The notes under the pieces were generated by a model, which worked only from the letters and a program-made list of their open reading frames with translations, was not told the DNA's origin and made no database searches. A stretch of 42,783 nucleotides of DNA from positions 1 through 42,783 of the forward strand of contig CANHAH010000009.1 in assembly GCA_947458705.1 (NCBI GenBank), given 5' to 3'. The translations under genes were made by a program, and so were the position numbers. Shown here piece by piece: positions 7,655 to 15,125 of this stretch. Origin of the DNA: Opitutia bacterium. Lineage in GTDB: Bacteria > Verrucomicrobiota > Verrucomicrobiia > Opitutales > Opitutaceae. Position 1 is the first letter of the stretch, and each line of letters begins with the position of its first letter.

Positions 7655-8067
7655 GCTGGTTGCTCGATGCGGATGTCCTGAGCCAGCCCGCGAAACGTCT
7701 GGGCGATTCCGCCGTGGTGGCGTGGTTGGAACGCGAGAAAGATGAGTGCTACACAAGCGCGGTCGTTATCGCCCAACTAGCCTATTGGGTAAGAACCAAA
7801 GACGGCCGCGCACGGGAGGCGCTACAAGCCTGGTTGACCAAACTGGTCGATTCCCTCCACGGCAGAATTTACGGCTTCAACGTGTCCATCGCCCATGTGT
7901 GGGCGGATCACGAACACGAGTTAACGCGTCCTGGTCAACGCATGCCTGTGGAAGATAGCTACATAGCCGCGACTGCGCGCCGCTACAACCTCACTATCGT
8001 CACCGGTAACGATAAAGATTTTCGACGGCCAGGACTGAAGGTGTTTAACCCATTCAAGGAACTTTAA
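7651..8067 (+). CDS. PIN-domain VapC/FitB-like toxin with altered active site
   Basis: PIN-domain protein of 138 residues, presumably the RNase toxin of the pair. The fold is clear: MSWLLDADVLS (Asp6), the AWLEREKDECYTSAVVIAQLAYW helix pair, MPVEDSYIAATARRYNLTIVTGNDKDF (Asp102, Asp123), and the terminal VFNPF. In close relatives the second strand reads I-x-E-L with a catalytic Glu; here residue 42 is Gln, codon CAA, one base from GAA. Gly normally found four residues later is Trp. The nuclease may therefore be inactive or weakened, although the gene is otherwise intact. ATG 7651 overlaps the antitoxin stop. Confidence 0.85.
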   Translation: MSWLLDADVLSQPAKRLGDSAVVAWLEREKDECYTSAVVIAQLAYWVRTKDGRAREALQAWLTKLVDSLHGRIYGFNVSIAHVWADHEHELTRPGQRMPVEDSYIAATARRYNLTIVTGNDKDFRRPGLKVFNPFKEL

Positions 8068-8230
8068 AAGATCGTCGCGAGGTAATCGCGGTAACGCGGT
8101 GTTGCAGACAGCCTCCCCGTGAAGACGACCGATTCCTCCGCCCTGTTCTTTTGCCCAAATCAACTCTGCTTCCTTACTTCGATAGGATAGCCCTAAAAAT
8201 TAAACTCCGCGCGATTCGTGAGGAAGCACC

Positions 8231-8509
8231 ATGACCACACCGCTCGTCTTCTGTACGCTTGCGATCAAAGCCGTCCCAAACGCTCAGTCCAATGCCGTCG
8301 TAGGCTGGTTAGGTAAGTCGTTAAAAGTAAAAGTCCAAGCCCCCGCACTCGAAGGCCGGGCGAATGACGAGCTCTGCGAATACCTCGCCGACACCCTCGC
8401 TCTACCCCGACGCGCCGTGACGCTCCAACAAGGCGACAAATCTCGCCAAAAAGTCCTGCGTATTTCCGGTCTTACGCTCGCCGAAGTGCGCGCCAAATTA
8501 GGCGTGTGA
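8231..8509 (+). CDS. DUF167 (YggU-like) family protein
   Basis: Protein of 92 residues with the compact alpha/beta DUF167 fold: ALEGRANDELCEYLADTLALPRRAVTLQQGDKSRQKVLRISG contains the conserved G-x-A-N-x-x-L helix and the G-x-x-S-R-x-K strand that define the family. Function is unknown in general. ATG 8231 is preceded by GAGGAAG, a fair ribosome binding site and one of the few clear ones in the window. The last 12 bases overlap the 3' end of the convergent MATE gene. Confidence 0.88.
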   Translation: MTTPLVFCTLAIKAVPNAQSNAVVGWLGKSLKVKVQAPALEGRANDELCEYLADTLALPRRAVTLQQGDKSRQKVLRISGLTLAEVRAKLGV

Positions 8510-9838
8510 TCGGGTCAGGCGCGCGAAGCGCCAACCCAGGAAAATCGCCGCAAAGCCCAAACCCGCGGCCAACGCCGACCAAATTCCAACGGCGCCAAAT
8601 TTCCCCTGCACACCAAGGAAATAGCCGCCCGGAATGGCCACACCCCAATAGGCGATAAACGTGATGATCGCCGGCAACTTCACATCATGCAGGCCGCGCA
8701 GGAGCGCAGCGCTGATCACCTGTGCACCATCGACGATTTGAAATAGCGCCGCAACAACGAGCAGCTGAGCTGCCAACGCGACCACGCCAATATCATCCAC
8801 AAACCAGCCTGCCACCGTGCGCCCGGCCACGAGATAAATCACCATGAACACCGCCGCGATGATGACTCCTAAGCCTAGTGCACTAAATCCGATGGGCCGC
8901 AACCGTGCCGGTTCCTTCGCGCCTACGGCCGCACTGACGCGCATACCGGCAGCCATCGAAAGCCCGAGTGTTACCATGAAGGTCGTACCCGCACACGTGA
9001 AGGCGATTTGATGGGCCGCCAACGCGGAGGCGCCCAGCCAGCCCATCATAATCGCCGCCGCTGCAAACGCACCGCTTTCAAAAAATAAAATTCCTGACGT
9101 TGGTAACCCAAGCCGCAGCATTTCTTTTAACCGCGTCATCGAGAGCGGCGCCCACCATTGCTTCGGCCACGCCGCGCGTGCCGCCGGATCACGCCGCATC
9201 CATTCGAAAATCACCCAAGCTCCAAGTGTTCGAGAAATGAGCGTCGAGATGCCCGCGCCCGTTAGGCCTAGCGCTGGCGCACCGAGATTTCCGTAAATAA
9301 AAATCCAATTTAAAAAAATGTTCAGCCCGACGCCTCCGAGCATGATAAACATGGGCACCCAGGGCCGCCCCATCGCCTCCGCAAATTGCCGCAGCGCCAG
9401 ATACACCAATACGGGCGTAATCGACGCGCCGATCAGCCAAAAAAACGGATTCACCACTGCTAGCACTTCCGGGGGTTGCTGAAACCAGTGCAACTGCCAC
9501 CCGAGCACCACCATCGCCAGCGTCTCGAGCACGCCGAAACCAAATGCCAGCGCCAGCCCATGCCGCAGATACTCCGCGCAATCCTCCAACCGCGCCGCCC
9601 CGCGCGCACGCGATACAAACATCGCAACCGGAATCATTAATCCGATCCCGATCACATAAAAAACGCCAAACACATTTCCGCCAAACGATGACGCCGCCAA
9701 GGGCACGGTACCCGTCTGGCCGATCATCACGCTATCGGTGATGCCCATGAGCATCTGGCTGACTTGGCCGACGATGATCGGAACCGCCAAGGCGAGTGTC
9801 GGCCGAACTTCGGCGAAATAAGAGGGGAAGCGGCTCAT
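8498..9838 (-). CDS. MATE family multidrug exporter (NorM-like)
   Basis: Inner-membrane cation antiporter of 446 residues with about twelve transmembrane helices, normal for the MATE family. The first half starts with LALAVPIIVGQVSQMLMGITDSVMIGQTGTVPLAA, the conserved MATE opening with Gln and Asp in helix 1; the second half repeats the pattern at ILFFESGAFAAAAIMMGWLGASALAAHQIAF. It likely expels drugs or cationic metabolites using a sodium or proton gradient. I chose ATG 9838 over a TTG at 9880, which would add 14 polar residues. The 3' end overlaps the DUF167 gene tail to tail by 12 bp, so the two transcripts can form a short antisense pair. Confidence 0.93.
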   Translation of the reverse strand: MSRFPSYFAEVRPTLALAVPIIVGQVSQMLMGITDSVMIGQTGTVPLAASSFGGNVFGVFYVIGIGLMIPVAMFVSRARGAARLEDCAEYLRHGLALAFGFGVLETLAMVVLGWQLHWFQQPPEVLAVVNPFFWLIGASITPVLVYLALRQFAEAMGRPWVPMFIMLGGVGLNIFLNWIFIYGNLGAPALGLTGAGISTLISRTLGAWVIFEWMRRDPAARAAWPKQWWAPLSMTRLKEMLRLGLPTSGILFFESGAFAAAAIMMGWLGASALAAHQIAFTCAGTTFMVTLGLSMAAGMRVSAAVGAKEPARLRPIGFSALGLGVIIAAVFMVIYLVAGRTVAGWFVDDIGVVALAAQLLVVAALFQIVDGAQVISAALLRGLHDVKLPAIITFIAYWGVAIPGGYFLGVQGKFGAVGIWSALAAGLGFAAIFLGWRFARLTRSHA

Positions 9839-9937
9839 GGAAAGGAGGCGCACTGTTTCGCGCCACGGCCGTGCGTGCAATCCGCTTCTCGCAATCGATC
9901 AGCCCAACCGCCGCGAATTTTCCCGCGGCGCAGAGTC

Positions 9938-10789
9938 TTACTTCGCGTTGAGGAGCATGTCCTCCATCAAGGCGAGCGCGGTGGCTTCGGTGATGTCAGC
10001 CGCGCTAAATTTTTTCGCAGCCTGGGCAGCACCTGAGCCAAGGACATCGCTCGCTGAGGCTTGGCCCAAAATAGCAGCATCTTTTAAGCGAATGGCGGTC
10101 ATCTGAATATCGGGCACGGCAACCGTGGTGTCGCCGGAAACTTCGGCGGCGATCAACGTGCGAGTTGAAATGAGCACTTCGATCGCGATATCGGCAGACT
10201 GGGCGAGCGCAGCGCGTTCCTTGGCGGCTTGATCACCGAGCAAACGAGCGCCGGGTTGTTCGCTGAGCATCACGCCGGCGATACGTTGATCGGAAAGTTT
10301 GGCGCCGCCAGTGCGGAACGCGCGGCCGACGAGGCGCTCGATATCACGCACGGTTTGTTGATCGGCGAGCGTGGGCGTGGACGTAGAGGCATCTTTCGCA
10401 GCGTAAGTGGAAGAAGCTCTGGTTATGGAGGAAGTCGTTTTTCCGTCGGCGGATTGCTCGGTGTAGGATTCCGTGCGGCCGGTCAGCTTAAGGCCCGCGG
10501 CGTCCACGAGCGAACGATTCACGTAGATGACGAGGCGCGGAGCGTTCGCGGTGCTGTAGGCGGCGCGAAATTTATCGACGACGGCCTGAGCGGCGGCGGG
10601 CACGATAAGCGGAGTGGCATGGGCGCCATAGAGTCGTTGTTCGGCGGGTGCAGCCGGTTGGGCCGTGGGCGTGGGCGTGGGCCAGGCTTGGGTGACGGGG
10701 ACTGGGGGTTCGGTGACGGGCGCGGTGGCTTGCGCAAAAGCGACGGCACTGAGCGCGGGCAAAACGAAAGGAAGGAAAAGAGATTTCAT
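9938..10789 (-). CDS. Secreted protein of the LpoB-like envelope cluster, function unknown
   Basis: Exported protein of 283 residues: signal peptide MKSLFLPFVLPALSAVAFA with cleavage near residue 20, a low-complexity Pro/Thr/Ala linker to about residue 50, then a folded domain. That domain has RLVIYVNRSLVDAAG, DIERLVGRAFRTGGAKLSDQRIAGVML and AQSADIAIEVLISTRTLIA, which resembles CsgG/LpoB-type alpha/beta domains where a named residue set is searched across lipoproteins, but I cannot confirm homology. It is the last of four genes (LpoB-like, COG3014-like, YcfL-like, this one) in the same direction, 17 bp after the YcfL-like gene. A role in outer-membrane or cell-wall assembly is inferred only from those neighbours. 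Confidence 0.75.
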   Translation of the reverse strand: MKSLFLPFVLPALSAVAFAQATAPVTEPPVPVTQAWPTPTPTAQPAAPAEQRLYGAHATPLIVPAAAQAVVDKFRAAYSTANAPRLVIYVNRSLVDAAGLKLTGRTESYTEQSADGKTTSSITRASSTYAAKDASTSTPTLADQQTVRDIERLVGRAFRTGGAKLSDQRIAGVMLSEQPGARLLGDQAAKERAALAQSADIAIEVLISTRTLIAAEVSGDTTVAVPDIQMTAIRLKDAAILGQASASDVLGSGAAQAAKKFSAADITEATALALMEDMLLNAK

Positions 10790-10806
10790 GACGGAGACGG
10801 CGCGGT

Positions 10807-11223
10807 TTAGCGGGCTTGGCGAACGCGGATAGTGTATTTTTTCGCGAGGGTGTTCATCGCGGTGAAGCGGATGGCCTCAGTGGAATTTTCGGCGAGGATG
10901 AGTGTTTGGAACGGAGTCTCGTCGCCGGTGCTGAAACCTTGGTCATCTTTGAAGACGGCGTTGATCTGCACTTCGATGCGGCGGGCTTCGCGGTTTTTTA
11001 CATTAGCGACGACTTCGAGGCGACCGTCGGCGAGCGTGCGTTCCTGGAGGCCAGTGCAGGTAACAGAGACTTGCGCGGGTTTATCAAGAAGGACGAATTT
11101 TTCGGTATTCTCGACGGTGTAGCGGGTGGTGTCCTGCGGCGTGAAGGGGCCGGGCGTGGCGCAGCCAGTAAGTAGCACGAGGCCGGCGGTAGCGGCTAAG
11201 AGAAGAGAGGTTTTGATGTTCAT
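10807..11223 (-). CDS. YcfL-like (DUF1425) outer-membrane lipoprotein
   Basis: Lipoprotein of 138 residues. The signal peptide ends in a lipobox LLTG-C with lipidated Cys21. The mature domain is all-beta: AQVSVTCTGLQERTLADGRLEVVANVKNREARRIEVQINAVFKD and TLILAENSTEAIRFTAMN, which fits the YcfL/DUF1425 immunoglobulin-like fold. In enterobacteria ycfL lies next to lpoB, and here it lies in the same cluster as an LpoB-like gene, which supports the assignment. Function not established; likely part of the same envelope assembly. ATG 11223 begins right at the signal peptide. Confidence 0.78.
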   Translation of the reverse strand: MNIKTSLLLAATAGLVLLTGCATPGPFTPQDTTRYTVENTEKFVLLDKPAQVSVTCTGLQERTLADGRLEVVANVKNREARRIEVQINAVFKDDQGFSTGDETPFQTLILAENSTEAIRFTAMNTLAKKYTIRVRQAR

Positions 11224-11267
11224 AACAGTGGTAAGCGGTGGTGGTGGTGTAATTGTATGACTCGTGA

Positions 11268-12455
11268 TCAGCGCTTAAGTTCGCTCAAAAATATCACGGT
11301 ATCGCGGTCGATCGGATCAACATGGAGGGTCAGGGTTTGCGTGAGTCCGCGCAGGGTCTGGCCAGTAGCGTCTTGGAATTCGAGGGTGGCCGGATAATCA
11401 CCCGGGGCAAGGCGGAGTGCAGCAAAGCTGAGGCGTTGCGGGAGGTTGTCCCACATGCGGATATCAGCGCGTGGGGTGGTCGCAGCGGAGGCAATTTTAC
11501 CGATGAGGCCGATCGCGCCGAGGGCCACGGCGGCGCGGTCACCATCGCGGCTACCATTATTGGCCGCGATGATTGAGCCAATGAGAGCGACGTCCCCGAC
11601 GGTATTGGTGGTGCGCTTGAAAACGGCTTTGCCGCCAAGAATGTAGTCCATGACGCGACCGCCGCGCGTAGTGGCCTGGAAGTTGAGATCGTCGTAGGCC
11701 GGGAGGCTTACCGACTGACCGTTAACGTTGAGGGTGGCGCCGTGAGCGGCGGAATTTTTAACAAAAAACTTGAGCTGTTCACTGTATTCGCCGCCGCCGT
11801 ATTTACGCGGACCGGTGCCGTATTCGGCGAAAATGAGAACGTTGGCGGCGGGATCGTAGGCGGGCAGTTTTAGATTTTTGGCATTGGCTTGAGCGCGAGC
11901 AAAGGCGTCGGAGCCATCGGCGGCGAGTTTGGCCGAAACCAGGCCATCGAGATAATCGAGCAGGACGAAATCACTCTTGTACTCGGTAGTCTCGGCGTCG
12001 CTGTCGATGAGTTGGCCGGAGCGATAACAGGCACGAGCGTTATCGGGCTGGCCGTCGCGCCAGTAGAGGAGTCCGCGGTAATAGTAGGCCATGACACGCT
12101 CGTAGGGCTCACCGATAAACGTTTTGGTGCTTTCGGCAGAAAACAGGCTACGGGCTTTTTTGGCGTCCGCGTCGTTGGCCAAAATACCGCCGATCAACGG
12201 CAGCGCGGTGTCGAGGTGCAGCTTAGCTTCATCAGGCTGGCCGGCACGCAGGGCGCTGGCGGCGATGCGGTAATCCCAGAGAGCGCGATCTTGGACGGGT
12301 GCGGCAGCGCGGTAGGTGTTGCCATCGATGATCGGGTCGCCCGTAAGTCGAAGCTTTGGACGCTCAGGCACCGTGGCGCAACCGGCAAGACCAAGGAGGG
12401 CCAAAGCTATGGTGGCGGCCAGGACGCGAGAAAAAGAATTAAGGCGATTTACCAT
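11268..12455 (-). CDS. COG3014-like lipoprotein with tetratricopeptide-like N-terminal part
   Basis: Lipoprotein of 395 residues: signal peptide with lipobox GLAG-C (Cys26). Residues about 60-180 are helical and TPR-like (DYRIAASALRAGQPDEAKLHLDTALP, ERVMAYYYRGLLYWRDGQPDNARACYRSGQLID). The second half is beta-rich (VLIFAEYGTGPRKYGGGEY, YDDLNFQATTRGGRVMDYILGGKAVFKR) with a hydrophobic Gly/Ala segment around 300-320 (VALGAIGLIGKIASAAT). The architecture and its position between LpoB-like and YcfL-like genes match an uncharacterised family I know as COG3014, found in the same trio in some marine gammaproteobacteria. Function unknown; presumably faces the periplasm from the outer membrane. Confidence 0.75.
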   Translation of the reverse strand: MVNRLNSFSRVLAATIALALLGLAGCATVPERPKLRLTGDPIIDGNTYRAAAPVQDRALWDYRIAASALRAGQPDEAKLHLDTALPLIGGILANDADAKKARSLFSAESTKTFIGEPYERVMAYYYRGLLYWRDGQPDNARACYRSGQLIDSDAETTEYKSDFVLLDYLDGLVSAKLAADGSDAFARAQANAKNLKLPAYDPAANVLIFAEYGTGPRKYGGGEYSEQLKFFVKNSAAHGATLNVNGQSVSLPAYDDLNFQATTRGGRVMDYILGGKAVFKRTTNTVGDVALIGSIIAANNGSRDGDRAAVALGAIGLIGKIASAATTPRADIRMWDNLPQRLSFAALRLAPGDYPATLEFQDATGQTLRGLTQTLTLHVDPIDRDTVIFLSELKR

Positions 12456-12543
12456 CGTATGGAAAGCAGATGAAAACGGCGGGCGCGGCGCAAGGCCGAC
12501 ACCCGCCGTCTAGATTTTTGGGGAATTTGGTACGCGTGTGGCT

Positions 12544-13173
12544 TTAGCGATAAGCGGCGTCTTCGAGGCCCTGTTTTTTGATCTCGGAGGAGCTTTCCCA
12601 GATGATCTCGCTGGTGCGGGCGTCGGTGAGACGGAAGCTGTATAGAATGTAATCGCTGGTGCCCTTCGAGGTCTTGGTGGTCAGGCCTTGGAGTTTACCG
12701 GTGAGGAAATAATCGGCGCCGCGGAATTCGACGACCGAGGGATCGGCGCTGGCGGTGACCTGGCCATTGCGCTTGAGGTCGCGCTCACGCTCGAGGGTTT
12801 TCATCATCTCGCGGTCCAAAAAACGCACGCGGCCCAAGGCTTTTTCATTTAACTGGGTGCGGATGCGGGTGAGGAAGATGTCTTTACTGATGGGGAAACG
12901 CGTCTCGTTGACAACGGGTTCAAGTACGATGCGCGGGGTCTGTTTAGCGTTGGCAATTTCGGGGATAGCAAGAACGCCACGGGCCATTTTGTCGGTGACA
13001 GTGACTAGGTCTTGAGACTCGACGCCTGTGCCGGAGACGAAGCCGCGCTCGTCGGCTTTCATTTCGGTGACCGGGACGCCCGAGGGACTTTCCACGCCGG
13101 TCGCGCAACCGGCAAGAAACAGAGCGGGCACAGCCACGCTAGTGAGGGCAAGGAGACGAAGGGAGGTGTTCAT
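12544..13173 (-). CDS. LpoB-like penicillin-binding-protein activator lipoprotein
   Basis: Lipoprotein of 209 residues with lipobox ALFLAG-C (Cys23). The folded part matches the LpoB/CsgG-like alpha/beta domain: RIVLEPVVNETRFPISKDIFLTRIRTQLNEKALGRVRFLDREMM, then ADYFLTGKLQGLTTK and YILYSFRLTDARTSEIIWESSSEIKKQG. In enterobacteria LpoB reaches from the outer membrane to stimulate the synthase PBP1B; here that partner is not in the window, so the exact target is unknown. It heads a same-strand run of four envelope genes. The gap to the next gene is 88 bp, so an internal promoter is possible. Confidence 0.82.
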   Translation of the reverse strand: MNTSLRLLALTSVAVPALFLAGCATGVESPSGVPVTEMKADERGFVSGTGVESQDLVTVTDKMARGVLAIPEIANAKQTPRIVLEPVVNETRFPISKDIFLTRIRTQLNEKALGRVRFLDREMMKTLERERDLKRNGQVTASADPSVVEFRGADYFLTGKLQGLTTKTSKGTSDYILYSFRLTDARTSEIIWESSSEIKKQGLEDAAYR

Positions 13174-13232
13174 GGTACGGTGTTAAAAAATGAGAAAGTG
13201 AAAGAGGGAGGATGTGAAACGGCGGAACTCTA

Positions 13233-13835
13233 TCAGTTCCGGCCAAACATGCGATTAGCATCGCCCATCGATGACGCAGGGGTCGCTGGAGCCGTGATTA
13301 CGCGGGGTTGGGCCACGGCGGCCGGAACGGGAGGAGGGGGACTGGTAATAGGCGCGGAGGGGACGGAGGTAGTCGCTTCGCGACGACGAGCGTTATTGTC
13401 CGCGATGGCACCGATTAAAAGCCCCGCGCTGGCGCCGTAAGCTGCCCCGCGCCAAGCACTATGGCCCAGCGAACCGCTGTTATTGCCTAAAATGGCTCCG
13501 GCGATGGCGCCGAGCGCAAGGCCATTACCGAGGTAATTGGGTCGAGTATCAGCGGTGTCGTAATAGCCTCCATCGTAAACGTAAACCGGCTCTGGGCGAT
13601 ATAGATAAGGCCGGTAATAATAACCGTAAGAAGCGGGATAATAACCGTAGGAAAGCGAATAGGCCGGGCTGTAATAACCCAAGCTGTAGCTGATAGAACG
13701 ATGACTGCGGCCGTAGTTATCAAACGAACGTCCATGACCAGCCGAACGGCTAATTAAGCCACCCCGAGATGGCTCCGCCTGGGCTGGCGAAGACAGCAGA
13801 GCGAGGGTAAGACCAAGCGCAAAGAGGGTTTTCAT
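13233..13835 (-). CDS. Secreted tyrosine-rich glycine-zipper protein
   Basis: Exported protein of 200 residues. After the signal peptide (cleavage near APAQA-E, residue 21) comes a tyrosine-rich segment, about residues 45-95, dominated by repeats of Y-Y, S-Y-G-Y-Y and P-Y-L-Y-R. This is followed by a glycine-zipper pair (LALGAIAGAILGNNSG and AAYGASAGLLIGAIAD, residues about 103-145), the pattern of outer-membrane-associated 2TM glycine zippers, and a Pro/Ala/Thr tail. No enzymatic motif is present. It sits 59 bp upstream of the LpoB-like gene on the same strand and may start the same transcription unit. Function unknown; an envelope structural or surface role is plausible. Confidence 0.72.
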   Translation of the reverse strand: MKTLFALGLTLALLSSPAQAEPSRGGLISRSAGHGRSFDNYGRSHRSISYSLGYYSPAYSLSYGYYPASYGYYYRPYLYRPEPVYVYDGGYYDTADTRPNYLGNGLALGAIAGAILGNNSGSLGHSAWRGAAYGASAGLLIGAIADNNARRREATTSVPSAPITSPPPPVPAAVAQPRVITAPATPASSMGDANRMFGRN

Positions 13836-13980
13836 AACGTTAAAAGAATGGGTGCTAGTGCTCTAGACACGACCGTCAAGGCAAGGTTTCAGCAGATTGC
13901 AACCGACGCAAATTCCGGGCTGTTTCATATCCAAACACACTCAACCGGAAATCTCGTGCGCGCCCAGCTCGCTGAGCACG

Positions 13981-14949
13981 TTAAAATACTCCCACGATCA
14001 CCGCCAGCGCCACCAACGAGGTGAGTGTACTCAACACGATCGCGCCCGCCGCCAGTCGCTCATCGCCCTTCATTTCAGTGGCCATCGTGTAGGAAATCAC
14101 CGCCGAGGGGGTCGCCAGAAAGATCAGCACCGTCTTCAACTCCACGGCGCCCAGCCCAAGCGCGCGCCCCGCCACCCAGCCCAGCGCCGGCGCGGCCACG
14201 GTCTTTAATAGCGCCACGATCAACGGGGTGCGCCACCCCGCCCCGAGCCGCACCGTCACTAGCGAGCCGCCCACGCCGAGCAAACCCAAGGGCAACGCCA
14301 TTTCGCCCAGCGCCCCGAAGGTTTTGTTGACCACGGTCGGCAACTCCCAGCCCGCCAAGGCACACCCGATGCCCGCCAGCGAAGCCAAGAGTGGCGGGGT
14401 GGTCGCCAACTGCCGCAAAAATGGGCCCAGCATCCCCCACCCGATCCGATGTTGGCTTAACAACAACACCACCACGCCCCCGACATTAAAAAAAATCATC
14501 ATTGGCGCCACCGTCAGGACCGCCGCTGCCCGCAGCGAAATTCCGCCCGCCAGCGTCACATCCGGCAGCGCATAAATAATCGGCAACCCTACAAAGGCCA
14601 GATTCCCACGGAAGGCCCCTTGCACAAACGTGCCTGCTACCGCACCTGGCACGCGCATCAACCAAGCCACCACGTAACCCAGCGCCAAGACAGCTAAGGT
14701 CGCCGCCGTCATCACTCCGAGCATCGAAGTCGCCCCGCTCACGCCGTGGATGGACCCCGCCAATTGCGTGAACAACAACGCCGGCAACCCCAGCCAATAG
14801 GTGACGCGATTGGCCTCCTTCAAAAATCCCACCGACCAAAATTTTGAACCCTGCAAACCCGCCCCGATGGCGATTAGTAAAAAAACCGGCGCGAGCGTAT
14901 TGAGAATAAGCACCCACCCATCAAAATGCACAACCCCCGATCCACACAA
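13981..14949 (-). CDS. AEC family transporter (auxin efflux carrier type)
   Basis: Inner-membrane permease of up to 322 residues with about ten hydrophobic helices in two halves. The opening LILNTLAPVFLLIAIGAGLQGSKFW and the EANRVTYWLGLPALLFTQLA segment are characteristic of the AEC family, as is the late FLATPSAVISYTMATEMKGDERLAAGAIVLSTLTS motif. Bacterial members export or import small organic acids; the substrate here is unknown. The outermost start is TTG 14949; GTG codons at 14931 and 14913 are alternatives and would give a more usual short N-terminus, so the start is uncertain. Divergent from the TonB receptor gene across a 176-bp gap. Confidence 0.88.
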   Translation of the reverse strand: MCGSGVVHFDGWVLILNTLAPVFLLIAIGAGLQGSKFWSVGFLKEANRVTYWLGLPALLFTQLAGSIHGVSGATSMLGVMTAATLAVLALGYVVAWLMRVPGAVAGTFVQGAFRGNLAFVGLPIIYALPDVTLAGGISLRAAAVLTVAPMMIFFNVGGVVVLLLSQHRIGWGMLGPFLRQLATTPPLLASLAGIGCALAGWELPTVVNKTFGALGEMALPLGLLGVGGSLVTVRLGAGWRTPLIVALLKTVAAPALGWVAGRALGLGAVELKTVLIFLATPSAVISYTMATEMKGDERLAAGAIVLSTLTSLVALAVIVGVF

Positions 14950-15037
14950 GCCACCGCTTTTTACTGCGCCGAGGGATAATCTCGCGGGTTTTTAATTGCA
15001 TCGCACGCACGCACTCACTCCGCTCTCGCCACCCCTA

Positions 15038-15060
15038 AAACACAGCGCCGAGCTGTGTTT
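15038..15060. promoter_or_regulatory. 9-bp hairpin in the AEC/TonB-receptor intergenic region
   Basis: AAACACAGC (15038-15046) and GCTGTGTTT (15052-15060) form a perfect stem with the loop GCCGA, lying 65 bases before the receptor ATG and 88 bases before the AEC start. There is no long T run on the plus strand. It could be an operator for one of the divergent genes or a leader hairpin. Only the symmetry is certain. Confidence 0.4.
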
Positions 15061-15125
15061 ATCCCACCGCACGATGAGGTTCCCCTCCTTACCGTTGCTT
15101 AACTACCAGCTCATTCATTTACTCC

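Noticed and set aside
10660-10690. Short GGGCGT tandem repeat
   Set aside because: It encodes the Pro-Thr linker of a secreted protein, so it is coding low complexity rather than a separate repeat element.
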